From Actinomycetales bacterium (GTDB lineage: Bacteria; Actinomycetota; Actinomycetes; Actinomycetales; Microbacteriaceae): a stretch of DNA of 55,592 bases. Under the pieces are notes generated by a model. It did not search any database. It was not told where the DNA came from and saw nothing but the letters and a program-made list of their open reading frames with translations. Positions 24,329 through 32,950 of the stretch are shown one piece after another. Made by a program: the position numbers and the translations under genes. Location of the stretch: contig JAATFA010000077.1 of assembly GCA_015655445.1 (NCBI GenBank), positions 1 through 55,592 of the forward strand, given 5' to 3'. Position 1 is the stretch's first letter; each line of letters starts with the position of its first letter.

Positions 24329-25234
24329 TCAGCGGTGGGCGTGCTCCTCGTGCCGCGCGTGCTCGACGGGCTCGAGCTGGAAGGTCGAGTGCTCGACGTC
24401 GAAGTGCTCGCTCAGGCACGACGTGAGTCGGTCGAGCAGCGCCCCCGCCTCCCCGCGCGCGAACACCTCGGGCGCGACGACGACGTGGGCGCTGAAGACG
24501 GGGGCACCGTGCGTGATCGCCCACACATGCACGTCGTGTACCGCGACGACGCCGCTCACGCCGAGCACGTGCGCGCGGATCTGCTCGACGTCCACCTCCC
24601 GCGGCGTCGACTCGGTGAGCACGCGCACAACATCTCTCAGCAGCACGACGGCGCGCGGCACGATGAGGGCCGCGATGACGAGGGAGGCGAGCGCATCCGC
24701 GCCCGACCATCCGGTCGCGAGCACAACGGTCCCGCCGACGAGCGCCGCGATCGCCCCCGCGGCGTCGCCGAGCACCTCGAGGTAGGCGCTGCGCACGTGC
24801 AGCGCGGTGCGATCGCCACCGCGGAGCACGCCGAGCGCGACAATGCTCGCGACGAGGCCGATCGCCGCGACGACGAGCACCGGCCCGGCGTCGACGTCCG
24901 CCGGCCGCGGCTCGAGGAGGCGACGCGCGCCCTCGATCGCGACGGAGGCGGCCACGACGACGAGCAGCACGCCGTTCACGAGCGCCGCGAGCACCTCCAT
25001 CCGGCGGAAGCCGTATGAGTGGCGATCGGTCGCCGGCCGCGCAGCGATGACCGTCGCGACGAGCGCGACCCCGAGCGCGACGATGTCGCTGCCGACGTGG
25101 CCGGCGTCGGCGAGCAGCGCGAGCGAGCCCGAGAGGCCCGCGCCCACGAGCTCGGCAAGCAGCACGGCCGCCGCCAGCGCGAGGGCGATGGCGAGCCGGA
25201 TGCGGCCGGCGGCCGGGGTGTGGTCGTGACTCAT
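24329..25234 (-). CDS. cation diffusion facilitator (CzcD/ZitB-like)
   Basis: 301 residues with six membrane segments and a C-terminal cytoplasmic ferredoxin-like domain ending in a His-rich tail (HARHEEHAHR). The N-terminus also has His. TM2 has HxxxD (ADAGHVGSD, ~residues 43-51), the usual Zn/Cd-type site. In TM5 the expected HxxxD is replaced by ExxxD (AYLEVLGDAAG, ~151-161). CDF proteins export Zn2+, Cd2+, Co2+ or Mn2+ by proton exchange. The substitution leaves specificity open, although Zn is likely by overall similarity. ATG 25234 is chosen; ribosome binding site weak. Confidence 0.92.
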   Translation of the reverse strand: MSHDHTPAAGRIRLAIALALAAAVLLAELVGAGLSGSLALLADAGHVGSDIVALGVALVATVIAARPATDRHSYGFRRMEVLAALVNGVLLVVVAASVAIEGARRLLEPRPADVDAGPVLVVAAIGLVASIVALGVLRGGDRTALHVRSAYLEVLGDAAGAIAALVGGTVVLATGWSGADALASLVIAALIVPRAVVLLRDVVRVLTESTPREVDVEQIRAHVLGVSGVVAVHDVHVWAITHGAPVFSAHVVVAPEVFARGEAGALLDRLTSCLSEHFDVEHSTFQLEPVEHARHEEHAHR

Positions 25235-25304
25235 CGCCAGCCAGCCTAAGCACCCTGGAGCGCCCGAAGGGCCGTTGCGCACTAGTCGGGAATGAGTGCC
25301 GTTC

Positions 25305-25901
25305 TCAGCCTCGCGGGTCGCCGCCGCGGATCGCGCGCACGAGTGCCGTGAACGCGCGAGCGCGGTGGCTCGCGGCGTCCTTCTCCTCGGCGGACAGCTC
25401 CGCGGCGGTGCGCTCGACGCCCTCGGGCACGAAGAGCGGGTCGTAGCCGAACCCATGCGACCCGCGCTCCCCCTCGAGCACGCGGCCCGGCCACACGCCG
25501 CGCTCGACGATCTCCGTGCTCCCGTCCACGTAGGCGGCCGCGCACACGAACTGCGCCGAGCGGTCCGAGACGCCGCGCATACGCTCGAGCAGCAGCGCGC
25601 GGTTGTCCGCGTCCGCGCGCGTGCCCGCGAAGCGTGCCGAGAGGATGCCGGGCGCGCCGCCGAGAGCGTCGACGCAGATGCCCGAGTCGTCGGCGAGCGA
25701 GGGCAGGCCGGAGAAGGCGAACGCCGTGCGCGCCTTGATGAGCGCGTTCTCCTCGAACGTCGCGCCGTCCTCCACGGGCTCCGGGCCGTCGTAGCCGACG
25801 AGCTCGGCGCCCTCGAGCGCCGGGCCGAGGATGCGGCGCAGCTCCTCGACCTTGTGGGCGTTGTGCGTCGCGAGCACGAGGCGCGGGGGCAGGGCCTCCA
25901 T
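25305..25901 (-). CDS. rdgB: non-canonical purine NTP pyrophosphatase (RdgB/HAM1)
   Basis: 198 residues, family-typical length. It shows LATHNAHKVEELRRIL at the N-terminus, TFEENALIKAR, LADDSGICVDALGGAPGILSAR read in two parts, GFGYDPLFVP, and the closing SHRARA. The enzyme hydrolyses ITP, dITP and XTP to monophosphates and keeps deaminated purines out of nucleic acids. It follows rph and murI on the same strand in the conserved order murI-rph-rdgB. A 20-bp palindrome lies in the 93-nt gap after rph. Confidence 0.97.
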   Translation of the reverse strand: MEALPPRLVLATHNAHKVEELRRILGPALEGAELVGYDGPEPVEDGATFEENALIKARTAFAFSGLPSLADDSGICVDALGGAPGILSARFAGTRADADNRALLLERMRGVSDRSAQFVCAAAYVDGSTEIVERGVWPGRVLEGERGSHGFGYDPLFVPEGVERTAAELSAEEKDAASHRARAFTALVRAIRGGDPRG

Positions 25902-25959
25902 GCTCCTCCTCCTTCCGGTTCCGGTCTCCAGCAGCGGTGCGCCCTCGGTCCGGATGCGC

Positions 25960-25979
25960 GAGCTCGGCGCGCCGAGCTC
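25960..25979. repeat. 20-bp perfect palindrome between rph and rdgB
   Basis: GAGCTCGGCG followed by its exact reverse complement CGCCGAGCTC. It lies 15 nt after the rph stop and 58 nt before the rdgB start. It could be an operator or a weak terminator; no spacer loop and no T-run are present. Chance occurrence in GC-rich DNA cannot be excluded. Confidence 0.4.
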
Positions 25980-25994
25980 ACCGTGCGTCGGCGG

Positions 25995-26735
25995 TCAGGG
26001 AGCCGGGCGGGGCTCGGCGAGGGCCGCCCGCTGGAGCTCGGCGAGCCGCGCCGTCCCCGTGACCGCGAGGTCGAGCAGCGCGTCGAGCTCGCGCCGGTCG
26101 AACGGCGCCCCCTCGGCCGTGCCCTGCACCTCCACGAAGAGCCCGCGACCGGTGACGACGACGTTCATGTCCGTCTCGGCATGCACGTCCTCGACGTAGG
26201 CGAGGTCGAGCAGGGGCGCGCCGTCGACGATGCCGACGCTCACCGCCGCGACGGAGTCGACGAGCGGCTGCGCCTTCTGCGGCACGAGCTTGCGCTCGCG
26301 CGCCCACGCGATCGCGTCCGCGAGCGCGACATACGCGCCCGTGATCGCCGCCGTGCGCGTGCCGCCGTCCGCCTGGAGCACGTCGCAGTCGACGACGATC
26401 GTGTTCTCGCCGAGCGCCCTCGTGTCGATGACGCCGCGCAGCGAGCGCCCGACGAGGCGCGAGATCTCGTGGGTGCGGCCGCCCACCCGGCCCTTGACCG
26501 ACTCCCGGTCCATGCGCTCGTTCGTCGAGCGCGGCAGCATCGCGTACTCCGCCGTCACCCAGCCCTTGCCCTGCCCGGAGAGCCAGCGCGGCACGCCGGG
26601 CGTGAACGAGGCCGTGCACAGCACGCGCGTGCGGCCGAACGAGATGAGCGCCGACCCCTCCGCCTGCTCGCTCCAGCCCCGCTCGATGACGACGGGGCGC
26701 AGCTCGCCCGGCTCGCGACCGTCCGCTCGCGTCAT
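25995..26735 (-). CDS. rph: ribonuclease PH
   Basis: 246 residues. RNase PH motifs are clear: [13 protein letters not shown] at the start, [44 protein letters not shown] read in two parts, [20 protein letters not shown] and [10 protein letters not shown]. The enzyme trims tRNA 3' ends phosphorolytically. The ATG overlaps the murI stop (ATGA), so it is translationally coupled to glutamate racemase. It ends in a short extension after the conserved core. Confidence 0.97.
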   Translation of the reverse strand: MTRADGREPGELRPVVIERGWSEQAEGSALISFGRTRVLCTASFTPGVPRWLSGQGKGWVTAEYAMLPRSTNERMDRESVKGRVGGRTHEISRLVGRSLRGVIDTRALGENTIVVDCDVLQADGGTRTAAITGAYVALADAIAWARERKLVPQKAQPLVDSVAAVSVGIVDGAPLLDLAYVEDVHAETDMNVVVTGRGLFVEVQGTAEGAPFDRRELDALLDLAVTGTARLAELQRAALAEPRPAP

Positions 26736-27577
26736 GCCCTCTCCCTCCTGCCCGGAAGCGCGATGGCTCCCGTCTCGAACGTCTCCACGCGCGTGACCTC
26801 GGGTCCGAGGAAGCGGCCCGCGAGGGCGAGGAAGGCCCTCTCGTCGGGCCCGGTCGCCTCGAACGTGTAGCGCGCCGGCGACGGGTCGGTGCGCTCGATG
26901 CCGTGCTGGACGAGGGTGCGGTAGACGTCCTTCGCCGTCTCCTCCGCGCTCGAGACGAGCGCGACCTCCGGTCCCATGACGTACTGGATCGCGCCCGTGA
27001 GCAGCGGGTAGTGCGTGCAGCCGAGCACGAGCGTGTCGACGCGGGCCTGTTTGAGGGGCGCGAGGTACTCCTCCGCGACGGCGAAGAGCTCCGGCCCGCT
27101 CGTGACGCCCGCCTCGACGAACTCGACGAAGCGCGGGCATGCCGCCGAGAGGATCTCGAGCTCGAAGGCGGCCGCGAAGGCGTCCTCGTAGGCGCGGGAG
27201 CGCACCGTGCCCTCGGTGCCGATGACACCGATCCGTCCCGTGCGCGTCGAGCGGACGGCGGCCCGCACCGCGGGCTGGATGACCTCGACGACGGGGATGC
27301 CGTAGCCCTCCGTGTACCGCTCGCGCGCATCCCGCAGCATCGCCGCCGACGCGGTGTTGCACGCGATGACGAGCGCCTTCACGCCGCGGTCCACGAGGTC
27401 GTCGAGCACCGCGAGGGCATAGCGGCGCACGTCCGCGATGGGCTTCGGACCGTACGGGGAGCGGATGGTGTCGCCGACGTAGAGGATCGACTCCCGCGGC
27501 AGCTGGTCGATGATCGCCCGCGCGACGGTGAGGCCGCCGACGCCGCTGTCGAAGACTCCGATGGGCGCGTCGCTCAC
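26732..27577 (-). CDS. murI: glutamate racemase
   Basis: 281 residues. It makes D-glutamate for peptidoglycan. Motifs: [15 protein letters not shown] (with the acid/base region), [29 protein letters not shown] (catalytic Cys 1), IGTEGTVRS, and [11 protein letters not shown] (catalytic Cys 2). The most plausible start is GTG at 27577 ([12 protein letters not shown]); an upstream extension to 27790 would run into the palindrome and the divergent promoter region, so I reject it. rph overlaps its 3' end. The divergent pncB gene is 205 nt away, with a long palindrome between. Confidence 0.96.
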   Translation of the reverse strand: MSDAPIGVFDSGVGGLTVARAIIDQLPRESILYVGDTIRSPYGPKPIADVRRYALAVLDDLVDRGVKALVIACNTASAAMLRDARERYTEGYGIPVVEVIQPAVRAAVRSTRTGRIGVIGTEGTVRSRAYEDAFAAAFELEILSAACPRFVEFVEAGVTSGPELFAVAEEYLAPLKQARVDTLVLGCTHYPLLTGAIQYVMGPEVALVSSAEETAKDVYRTLVQHGIERTDPSPARYTFEATGPDERAFLALAGRFLGPEVTRVETFETGAIALPGRRERA

Positions 27578-27656
27578 GATGCCCAGCGTAGCCGCCGCGG
27601 CGCCCGCGCTCCCGCGCCGCGCGGCCCCGCCCGCCCCCTCGCCCGCTCCCCGACGC

Positions 27657-27716
27657 CCGAAGTGTGAGTTTGTGCGGGTTTCGGGTCGCCGAAACCCGCA
27701 CAAACTCACACTTCGG
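27657..27716. repeat. palindromic repeat, copy 1 (28-bp perfect stem)
   Basis: A 28-base arm (CCGAAGTGTGAGTTTGTG then CGGGTTTCGG) is followed by a 4-base GTCG loop and the exact reverse complement. It lies between the divergent genes murI and pncB, so it cannot be a terminator for either. Copies 2 and 3 (29118, 30291) share the core but differ at positions where both arms changed together. Confidence 0.95.
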
Positions 27717-27782
27717 CGCGATGGGGGCCGGCGGGACGGAAGGGGCAGGGGGGAGGGGCGGCCTGCGAATAGGCTCGATCCC

Positions 27783-29066
27783 ATGAGCACGGCGCTGCTG
27801 ACCGACCGCTACGAGCTCACGATGGTCGACGCGGCCCTTCGATCGGGTCGGCACGAGGTGCCGTGCGTCTTCGAGGTGTTCGCGCGAAGCCTCCCCCTCG
27901 GGCGCCGGTACGGGATCGTCGCCGGGACCGGACGTCTGCTCGACCTCATCCGCGACTTCCGCTTCGGTGACGCCGAGCTCCGCTGGCTCCGCGACGAGCG
28001 CGTCGTGGACGACGAGACGCTCGAGTGGCTCGCGTCCTACCGGTTCCGCGGCACGATCCGCGGGTACGCCGAGGGGGAGACGTTCTTCCCGGGCTCGCCC
28101 GTGCTCGTCGTCGAGGGCGGCTTCGCCGAGGCCGTCGTGCTCGAGACGCTCGTGCTGAGCGTGCTCAACTACGACTCGGCGGTCGCGAGCGCCGCCGCAC
28201 GCATGGTGTCCGCGGCGAACGGGCGTCCCCTCGCAGAGATGGGCTCGCGCCGGACGGCCGAGCGCTCCGCCGTCGCCGCCGCACGCGCCGCCTACATCGC
28301 CGGGTTCGACGCGACGAGCAACCTCGAGGCGGGACGCACGTGGGGCATCCCGACGATGGGCACGGCCGCGCACGCGTTCACGCTGCTGCACGACACCGAG
28401 GAGCAGGCGTTCCGGGCGCAGCTCGAGGTGCTCGGCCCCGGCACGACCCTGCTCGTCGACACGTACGACATCGACGCGGCCGTGGAGACGGCGGTGCGGC
28501 TCGCCGGGCCGGAGCTCGGCGCGGTGCGCATCGACTCGGGCGATCTGCCCCCGCTCGTCGCGCGCGTGCGCGCGCAGCTCGACCAGCTCGGCGCGACGCG
28601 GACCCGCATCACCGTCACCAACGACCTCGACGAGCACGCGATCGCGGCCCTCGCGGCCGCGCCGGTCGACTCGTACGGCGTCGGGACGTCCGTCGTCACG
28701 GGGTCTGGCTATCCCGCGATGGGCATGGTGTACAAGCTCGTCGCTCGGCGGGATGGGGAGGAGTGGATCCCCGTCGCGAAGGCGTCGGCGAACAAGGCGT
28801 CGATCGGTGGCCGCAAGCACCCCGTGCGCACGGTCGAGGACGGTGTCGCGGTCGCCGAGACGATCCACGTGGGGCCGCATACGCCGCCGGAGGGCCGCGC
28901 CCTGCTCGTCGACCTCGCGCGCGAGGGCGAGCCGGACGCGCGCTGGCTCGGCCGGGAGGGGGTCGCGCGGGCGCGCGAGCATCGAGCGGCCGCGGTCGCC
29001 GAGCTCCCCGTCGACGCGCTGCGCTTGAGCCGCGGCGAGCCCGCGATCCCGACCGTCTACTCCTGA
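27783..29066 (+). CDS. pncB: nicotinate phosphoribosyltransferase
   Basis: 427 residues. The enzyme joins nicotinate to PRPP (with ATP) in NAD salvage. The protein starts [20 protein letters not shown], typical of the family, with [34 protein letters not shown] (catalytic His region), [12 protein letters not shown] and [11 protein letters not shown]. The end matches the usual length. ATG at 27783 is the only good start; a REP-like palindrome sits 67 nt upstream and another 52 nt downstream. The neighbourhood with murI/rph/rdgB is common in related actinobacteria. Confidence 0.96.
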   Translation: MSTALLTDRYELTMVDAALRSGRHEVPCVFEVFARSLPLGRRYGIVAGTGRLLDLIRDFRFGDAELRWLRDERVVDDETLEWLASYRFRGTIRGYAEGETFFPGSPVLVVEGGFAEAVVLETLVLSVLNYDSAVASAAARMVSAANGRPLAEMGSRRTAERSAVAAARAAYIAGFDATSNLEAGRTWGIPTMGTAAHAFTLLHDTEEQAFRAQLEVLGPGTTLLVDTYDIDAAVETAVRLAGPELGAVRIDSGDLPPLVARVRAQLDQLGATRTRITVTNDLDEHAIAALAAAPVDSYGVGTSVVTGSGYPAMGMVYKLVARRDGEEWIPVAKASANKASIGGRKHPVRTVEDGVAVAETIHVGPHTPPEGRALLVDLAREGEPDARWLGREGVARAREHRAAAVAELPVDALRLSRGEPAIPTVYS

Positions 29067-29117
29067 CCCTCCCCTCGCCGTCGTCGCCCGCCGTCCCTCT
29101 CCCCCTCTTCTCTTCGC

Positions 29118-29175
29118 CGAGGTGTGAGTTTGTGCGGGTTCCGCCCGCGCGAAACCCGCACAAACTCACACCTCG
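29118..29175. repeat. palindromic repeat, copy 2
   Basis: 24 paired bases (CGAGGTGTGAGTTTGTGCGG and GTTC region against its complement) with one mismatch near the loop. It lies between the convergent ends of pncB and the DUF559 gene. Relative to copy 1, an A/T pair near the base of the stem is replaced by G/C on both arms (CGAGG/CCTCG against CGAAG/CTTCG), a compensatory change. Confidence 0.93.
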
Positions 29176-29261
29176 CGTTCTCCGGTGAACGGCACCCGGG
29201 CGTGCCGGGGTGAGTGCGCGCGGGCGGGGCGCGGGCGCACGCGAGTCAGGGCGCGCGCGAG

Positions 29262-30158
29262 TCAGGGGCGCCCGTCGCGGTGCCAGCCCCGGCGCCGGAG
29301 CGCACGCTCGATGCGGGCGAGCACCGCCGGGCCGCGCAGCGTGAGCGCGGCGTGGTCGACGCGGATGAGCGTCCACCCTGCCGCGTCCATCCACTCGGCC
29401 CGTTGCACGTCCCGCTCGAGCTGCTCGCGCGCGCCGTGATACTCCCCCTCGTACTCGACGGCGACGCGGTAGCGCGGCCAGGCGAGGTCCGGGTGCAGCA
29501 CGAGGTCCCCGGACACGTGCACCGCGGGCTCGATCCGCGGTTCCGGCAGCCCCCGCTCCAGGATCGCGAGCCGCAGGTGCGTCTCCGGTCGCGAACGCGG
29601 ACCCGATCGAGCGAGCTCGAGCGCGATCCGCGCGCGACGCACGTGACGGGCTCCCGGACGCAGCTCGCGACGCAGCTCCTCGCGGGAGGCGAGCCCGACG
29701 GTGAGGAGGTGATCCGCGGCCGCAACGAGGTCGGGCACCTCGAGCACGGTCGCGAGGAGAGCCCAGGTCGACGCGGCGGACGTGACCGGGAGCCCGTGCG
29801 CGCATACGATCCGCGTCCGCTCCGGCTCCACCTTGTGCCCGACGACGCCGTCCCGTTGCGGCGCGCGAGAGGGCGCCGGAACGACGACGTCCAGCGCACG
29901 CCGCTCGGCGAGCCGGCGCGGCAGGGGGACGCCGTGCAGCACGGCGGCGGTCACGTGGCTGAACGCGTGGCCGGGAGGGAGCAGCACCGCGTAGGCACGG
30001 CAGCGCTCCAGGACGTCCGCGGGAGGATGCGGGGAGCGCATCCCGCGGAAGGTGCGGTCGAGCGATGCCCGTCGGAGCATCGCGGGCGTGACGCCGAGCG
30101 CCCGCGCGCGAGGGACGGAGAACGGGCCGGACGGGAGCGGCGGCGGCAACGGGCGCAT
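29262..30158 (-). CDS. DUF559 endonuclease-like protein with AbiEi-like N-terminus
   Basis: 298 residues. The N-terminal half resembles the winged-helix/AbiEi-type antitoxin region often found in front of DUF559 (RARALGVTPAMLRRASLDRT, HAFSHVTAAVLHG). The C-terminal ~100 residues carry the DUF559 signature: LHPDLAWPRYRVAVEYEGEYH in two parts, then RDVQRAEWMDAAGWTLIRV. DUF559 belongs to the restriction-endonuclease-like fold related to Vsr repair nucleases, but no activity has been assigned to proteins of this layout. ATG 30158 has GAGGAG 8 nt upstream. It lies exactly between palindrome copies 2 and 3. Confidence 0.88.
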   Translation of the reverse strand: MRPLPPPLPSGPFSVPRARALGVTPAMLRRASLDRTFRGMRSPHPPADVLERCRAYAVLLPPGHAFSHVTAAVLHGVPLPRRLAERRALDVVVPAPSRAPQRDGVVGHKVEPERTRIVCAHGLPVTSAASTWALLATVLEVPDLVAAADHLLTVGLASREELRRELRPGARHVRRARIALELARSGPRSRPETHLRLAILERGLPEPRIEPAVHVSGDLVLHPDLAWPRYRVAVEYEGEYHGAREQLERDVQRAEWMDAAGWTLIRVDHAALTLRGPAVLARIERALRRRGWHRDGRP

Positions 30159-30290
30159 GCTCGATGCTCCTCGAGCGGGCGCCCTCCCTGCGCGCGTCCC
30201 TCGCGACCTGTGCACGAGCGGGCATGCGCCGCCCCTGTGCACGAGAAGACGCGCCGCACGGCACCGTCCGACGCATTCGGCCCCGACGCA

Positions 30291-30348
30291 CGAAGTGTGA
30301 GGTTGTGCGGGTTTCGGGCCTCCGAAACCCGCACAACCTCACACTTCG
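30291..30348. repeat. palindromic repeat, copy 3 (27-bp perfect stem)
   Basis: CGAAGTGTGAGGTTGTGCGG and GTTTCGG form a 27-base arm, followed by a GCCT loop and the exact complement. Against copy 1, GAGTTTG/CAAACTC has become GAGGTTG/CAACCTC: one base pair changed on both arms. It lies between the DUF3039 stop (30361) and the DUF559 start region, both on the minus strand. Confidence 0.95.
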
Positions 30349-30360
30349 GCGAAAGGGGGG

Positions 30361-30624
30361 CTACTCCTTCAGGCGCTCGTAGATCTCCTTGCAGGTGGGG
30401 CACACCGGGAACTTCTCCGGGTCCCGGCTCGGTGTCCACAGCTTGCCGCACAGCGCGCGGACGGGCTTGCCGGTCACCGCCGACTCGACGATCTTGTCCT
30501 TCGGCACGTAATGCGAGAAGCGCTCGTGGTCCCCGTCCTCGAGCTGCTCGCGCGTGACGAGCTCCTCGAGCTCGCGGTCGAGGGTCGACGTGCCGCCGCC
30601 GCGGTCCGGTTCCATCGTGCTCAT
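30361..30624 (-). CDS. DUF3039 protein
   Basis: 87 residues. The N-terminal acidic half (TSTLDRELEELVTREQLEDG) is followed by HERFSHYVPKDKIVESAVTG and a small zinc-ribbon-like end: ALCGKLWTPSRDPEKFPVCP with TCKEIYERLKE. Cys residues are spaced C...CxxC. The family is nearly restricted to actinobacteria and has no known function. ATG 30624 is chosen from MSTMEPDRGG. A palindrome follows 13 nt after the stop. Confidence 0.93.
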   Translation of the reverse strand: MSTMEPDRGGGTSTLDRELEELVTREQLEDGDHERFSHYVPKDKIVESAVTGKPVRALCGKLWTPSRDPEKFPVCPTCKEIYERLKE

Positions 30625-30703
30625 GACCCGATTGTAGGTTCGCCGGAGGCGCCGCGGCACGGATGCGCCCGAGCGCCCGAGAGCACGCGGTCGGTGACGG
30701 CGA

Positions 30704-32275
30704 TCAGTTCCGCAGGCTGAAGGCGAGCAGCTCCGGAGCGCGCCGGTCGAAGACGCGGCCGCCGCCGGAGACTCCGACCCACAGCAGGCCGACGCCCTCC
30801 ACGACCCCCGCGAGCAGCGCGAGCCAGTTCCACGGCGCGCCGACGAACAGGCCGAGGCCCGCGAGCACGATCGTCGGCAGCGAGACGAGCAGGATCGCGA
30901 CGAACGAGAGCGACTGGATGAGCGCGGACGCGGAGCCCGCAGCCTGCGGCTGCTGGAACGGGTTGTCTCCGGGACGCACGGCCGGGTAGGGGAAGGCGGC
31001 AGACATGACGCTCGACAGGCCGAGCCCCGCGTAGAGCACGCACGCGGAGACGCCGAGCAGGCACGCGAACACGCCGCCGCGCCCGTACCCCCACGCGCAC
31101 ACGGCGGAGCCGACGACGATGAGCGGGGTGCCATAGAGCAGGGCGGGCACGACGCGCCCGAGGCGATCCGCCCAGCCTCTCGTGTTCGACGCCACGTGCA
31201 GCCAGATGGCCGTGTTGTCGAACGCGACGTCGTTGTGCGCGGACCAGGCGAGGAAGAGCGCCATGACCGGCACGGGCAGAAGCCAGGCGACGCTCGACCC
31301 CACGCCGACGACGATGAGCGGCACGAGCATGATGAGCGGCACGATCGGGATGACGACGAGCGAGATGCGGTAGCGCGCGTCTCGCGCCCAGTAGGTGAGG
31401 CTGCGCGCGGCGATCACCCCGGCCGGTGTCGCGGGGAGCACGCCGAACCAGCCGAGGCCGCTGTACCGCTTGGCTCGCGACTCGCGGTGCGGGGTGACGA
31501 GGATGACGCCGACGAGCCACCGCCAGGCGAGCGCGAGCACGGCGAGGAAGGCGAGCGCGACGAGGAGCCGCAGGAGGGCTCCGCCGACGTCGCCGGCGGC
31601 GGCCGCGGCGGGCGCGCTCCAGACCGCACCGAGCGGGGTCCACGCGGCGACGTCGGCGATCCGCTGCAGCACCGCGAGTCCGTCGTGCGACCAGTCGAGG
31701 TCGGCGAGGATGACGGCGGCCGGGGAGATGAGCACGAGCACTAGCACGCCGACGAGCGCGCTCGACTCCCGCGCCCGGCGTGTCGCGAGCAGGAGGGCGG
31801 CGAGGCCCGTCGTGACGCGCGACCCGAGCACGCACGTGAGCAGGACGAGCGGTGCGCCCACGACCGCGAGGACGAAGGACAAGGGGTCTCGCGTCCACGT
31901 GACGATCTGGGCGAGCGCGAGGATCGCGAGGGCGAGCGCGGGCACCGCGACGAGCGCCGCAACGGCGAGGCCGACGGCGAGCCGCGTCGTGGGCATGCCG
32001 AGCAGCGCGAACTTCCGGGGGTCCATCGTGTCATCGACGCCGAAGACGAGCGGCACGACGAGGAACCCGAGGACGACGATCGAGCCTCCCACGGAGACGA
32101 CCGGCGCCGCGACGTCCACGGGCGCGATGCGCAGGGCAAGGAGGCCGACCGCTCCGAGGACGGCGACCCCGACGCCGTAGAGGAGCCCGACGATCATGCC
32201 GACGACCTGCCAGGGGCTTCGGCGGAAGCCGTTGGCGAGCAGACGCAGCTTCAGCCGGAGAAGATACAGAACCAC
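30704..32275 (-). CDS. ABC transporter permease (ABC-2-like, large)
   Basis: 523 residues with about twelve membrane segments. It begins VVLYLLRLKLRLLANGFRRS and includes the amphipathic and loop segments typical of large actinobacterial exporter permeases (VDDTMDPRKFALLGMP; DNTAIWLHV). No substrate can be inferred. GTG at 32275 is favoured by GGGAGG upstream; the open frame extends further to 32395 without supporting signals. The partner is most likely the ATPase at 32951-35059, upstream on the same strand, although 675 bp separates them, which is unusual for such a pair. Confidence 0.85.
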   Translation of the reverse strand: MVLYLLRLKLRLLANGFRRSPWQVVGMIVGLLYGVGVAVLGAVGLLALRIAPVDVAAPVVSVGGSIVVLGFLVVPLVFGVDDTMDPRKFALLGMPTTRLAVGLAVAALVAVPALALAILALAQIVTWTRDPLSFVLAVVGAPLVLLTCVLGSRVTTGLAALLLATRRARESSALVGVLVLVLISPAAVILADLDWSHDGLAVLQRIADVAAWTPLGAVWSAPAAAAAGDVGGALLRLLVALAFLAVLALAWRWLVGVILVTPHRESRAKRYSGLGWFGVLPATPAGVIAARSLTYWARDARYRISLVVIPIVPLIMLVPLIVVGVGSSVAWLLPVPVMALFLAWSAHNDVAFDNTAIWLHVASNTRGWADRLGRVVPALLYGTPLIVVGSAVCAWGYGRGGVFACLLGVSACVLYAGLGLSSVMSAAFPYPAVRPGDNPFQQPQAAGSASALIQSLSFVAILLVSLPTIVLAGLGLFVGAPWNWLALLAGVVEGVGLLWVGVSGGGRVFDRRAPELLAFSLRN

Positions 32276-32950
32276 TTTCGAACCAGCCTCCCGGCCGGGA
32301 CTCTCGCCGACTCTTTCGGACGCCGACTCCTTCGGACGCGTTGGCCCGAGCCTACCGGTATGCGCTCGCTCGCCCGGTGGTCCGCGCCGAGCCACTCACG
32401 CGCACGGGCTGCCATGCCCCCTTTCCAGGGGCGCCGGCATGCTGCCACGCTCACGCCGTGTCGAGATGCACTCGAATCATCTCTCTTCTCTTGGAGGCGC
32501 CCGCCACACGCGCAGGGCGTCGAGTCGGCCGGATCCTGGTCTTCACGTCGGTGGTCGCCGTCGGCCACGTCGCTCAGGTGGCGGGACCACACCTCCCCCG
32601 AGTCCGTCGCTCGAGCCCATGACCTGAGCCCAACTGCACGGTCGACAGGTCGTCGCGGACTTCGCCGCCCCGCGCCCCGCACCCGTCGTGATCGCGAAGG
32701 ATCCCGGCGAGTTCGAGAGGCAGAACGACCTGGCGCACGCGTGCCCGGACGGGATCTCGCCCGCGACCATCGGGGAGGCGATCTCCCCACGCCCGACGAG
32801 GTAGTCGGGGAACGTGCTGCGGCCCGATCCGCCCGCGGCGACCGCCCGCGGCGACCGCCCGCGGCGACCGCCCGCGGAGGCGGGAGCCGGCGCGTCCGTC
32901 ATCTGCCCTGCGCTATGCCACGGACGCGGCCGACACGCGGTCGGCGACTC
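32276..32950. other. 675-base gap between ABC ATPase and permease genes
   Basis: No convincing gene is visible. Minus-strand frames at 32251-32790 and 32543-32902 are open but have Arg/Ser-rich, non-protein-like composition in part. A short plus-strand stretch (about 32650-32790) reads protein-like (VVADFAAPRPAPVVIAKDPG, then EFERQNDLAHACPDG) but has no start and hits a stop, so it may be a gene remnant. A 13-bp tandem repeat lies at 32831-32877. Confidence 0.5.
32831..32877. repeat. 13-bp tandem repeat, 3.6 copies
   Basis: The unit GCCCGCGGCGACC occurs three times in succession, followed by a partial fourth (GCCCGCGG). It lies 73 bp beyond the ATPase stop codon. The unit length is not a multiple of three, so it is not part of a conserved coding frame. 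Confidence 0.9.

Noticed and set aside
22848-25253. An upstream extension of the Nramp gene to 801 codons
   Set aside because: Everything before 24083 is antisense-like, runs over the CDF gene in another frame and lacks any Nramp features; DPGN motif spacing fits the start at 24083.
25995-28982. A 995-codon frame through rph, across murI and antisense to pncB
   Set aside because: Only the rph end has family motifs; the rest is antisense or alternate frame in GC-rich DNA.
27657-30348. Palindromes as intrinsic terminators
   Set aside because: Copy 1 is in a divergent promoter region, arms exceed normal terminator length, there is no T-run, and three gene contexts differ.
27657-30348. Palindromes as a CRISPR array
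   Set aside because: Copies are about 1.1-1.5 kb apart with genes between; there are no regular spacers and no cas genes.
32543-32902. A possible 119-residue gene on the minus strand
   Set aside because: The start has no ribosome binding site, the first 30 residues come from the 13-bp repeat, and no family is recognised.
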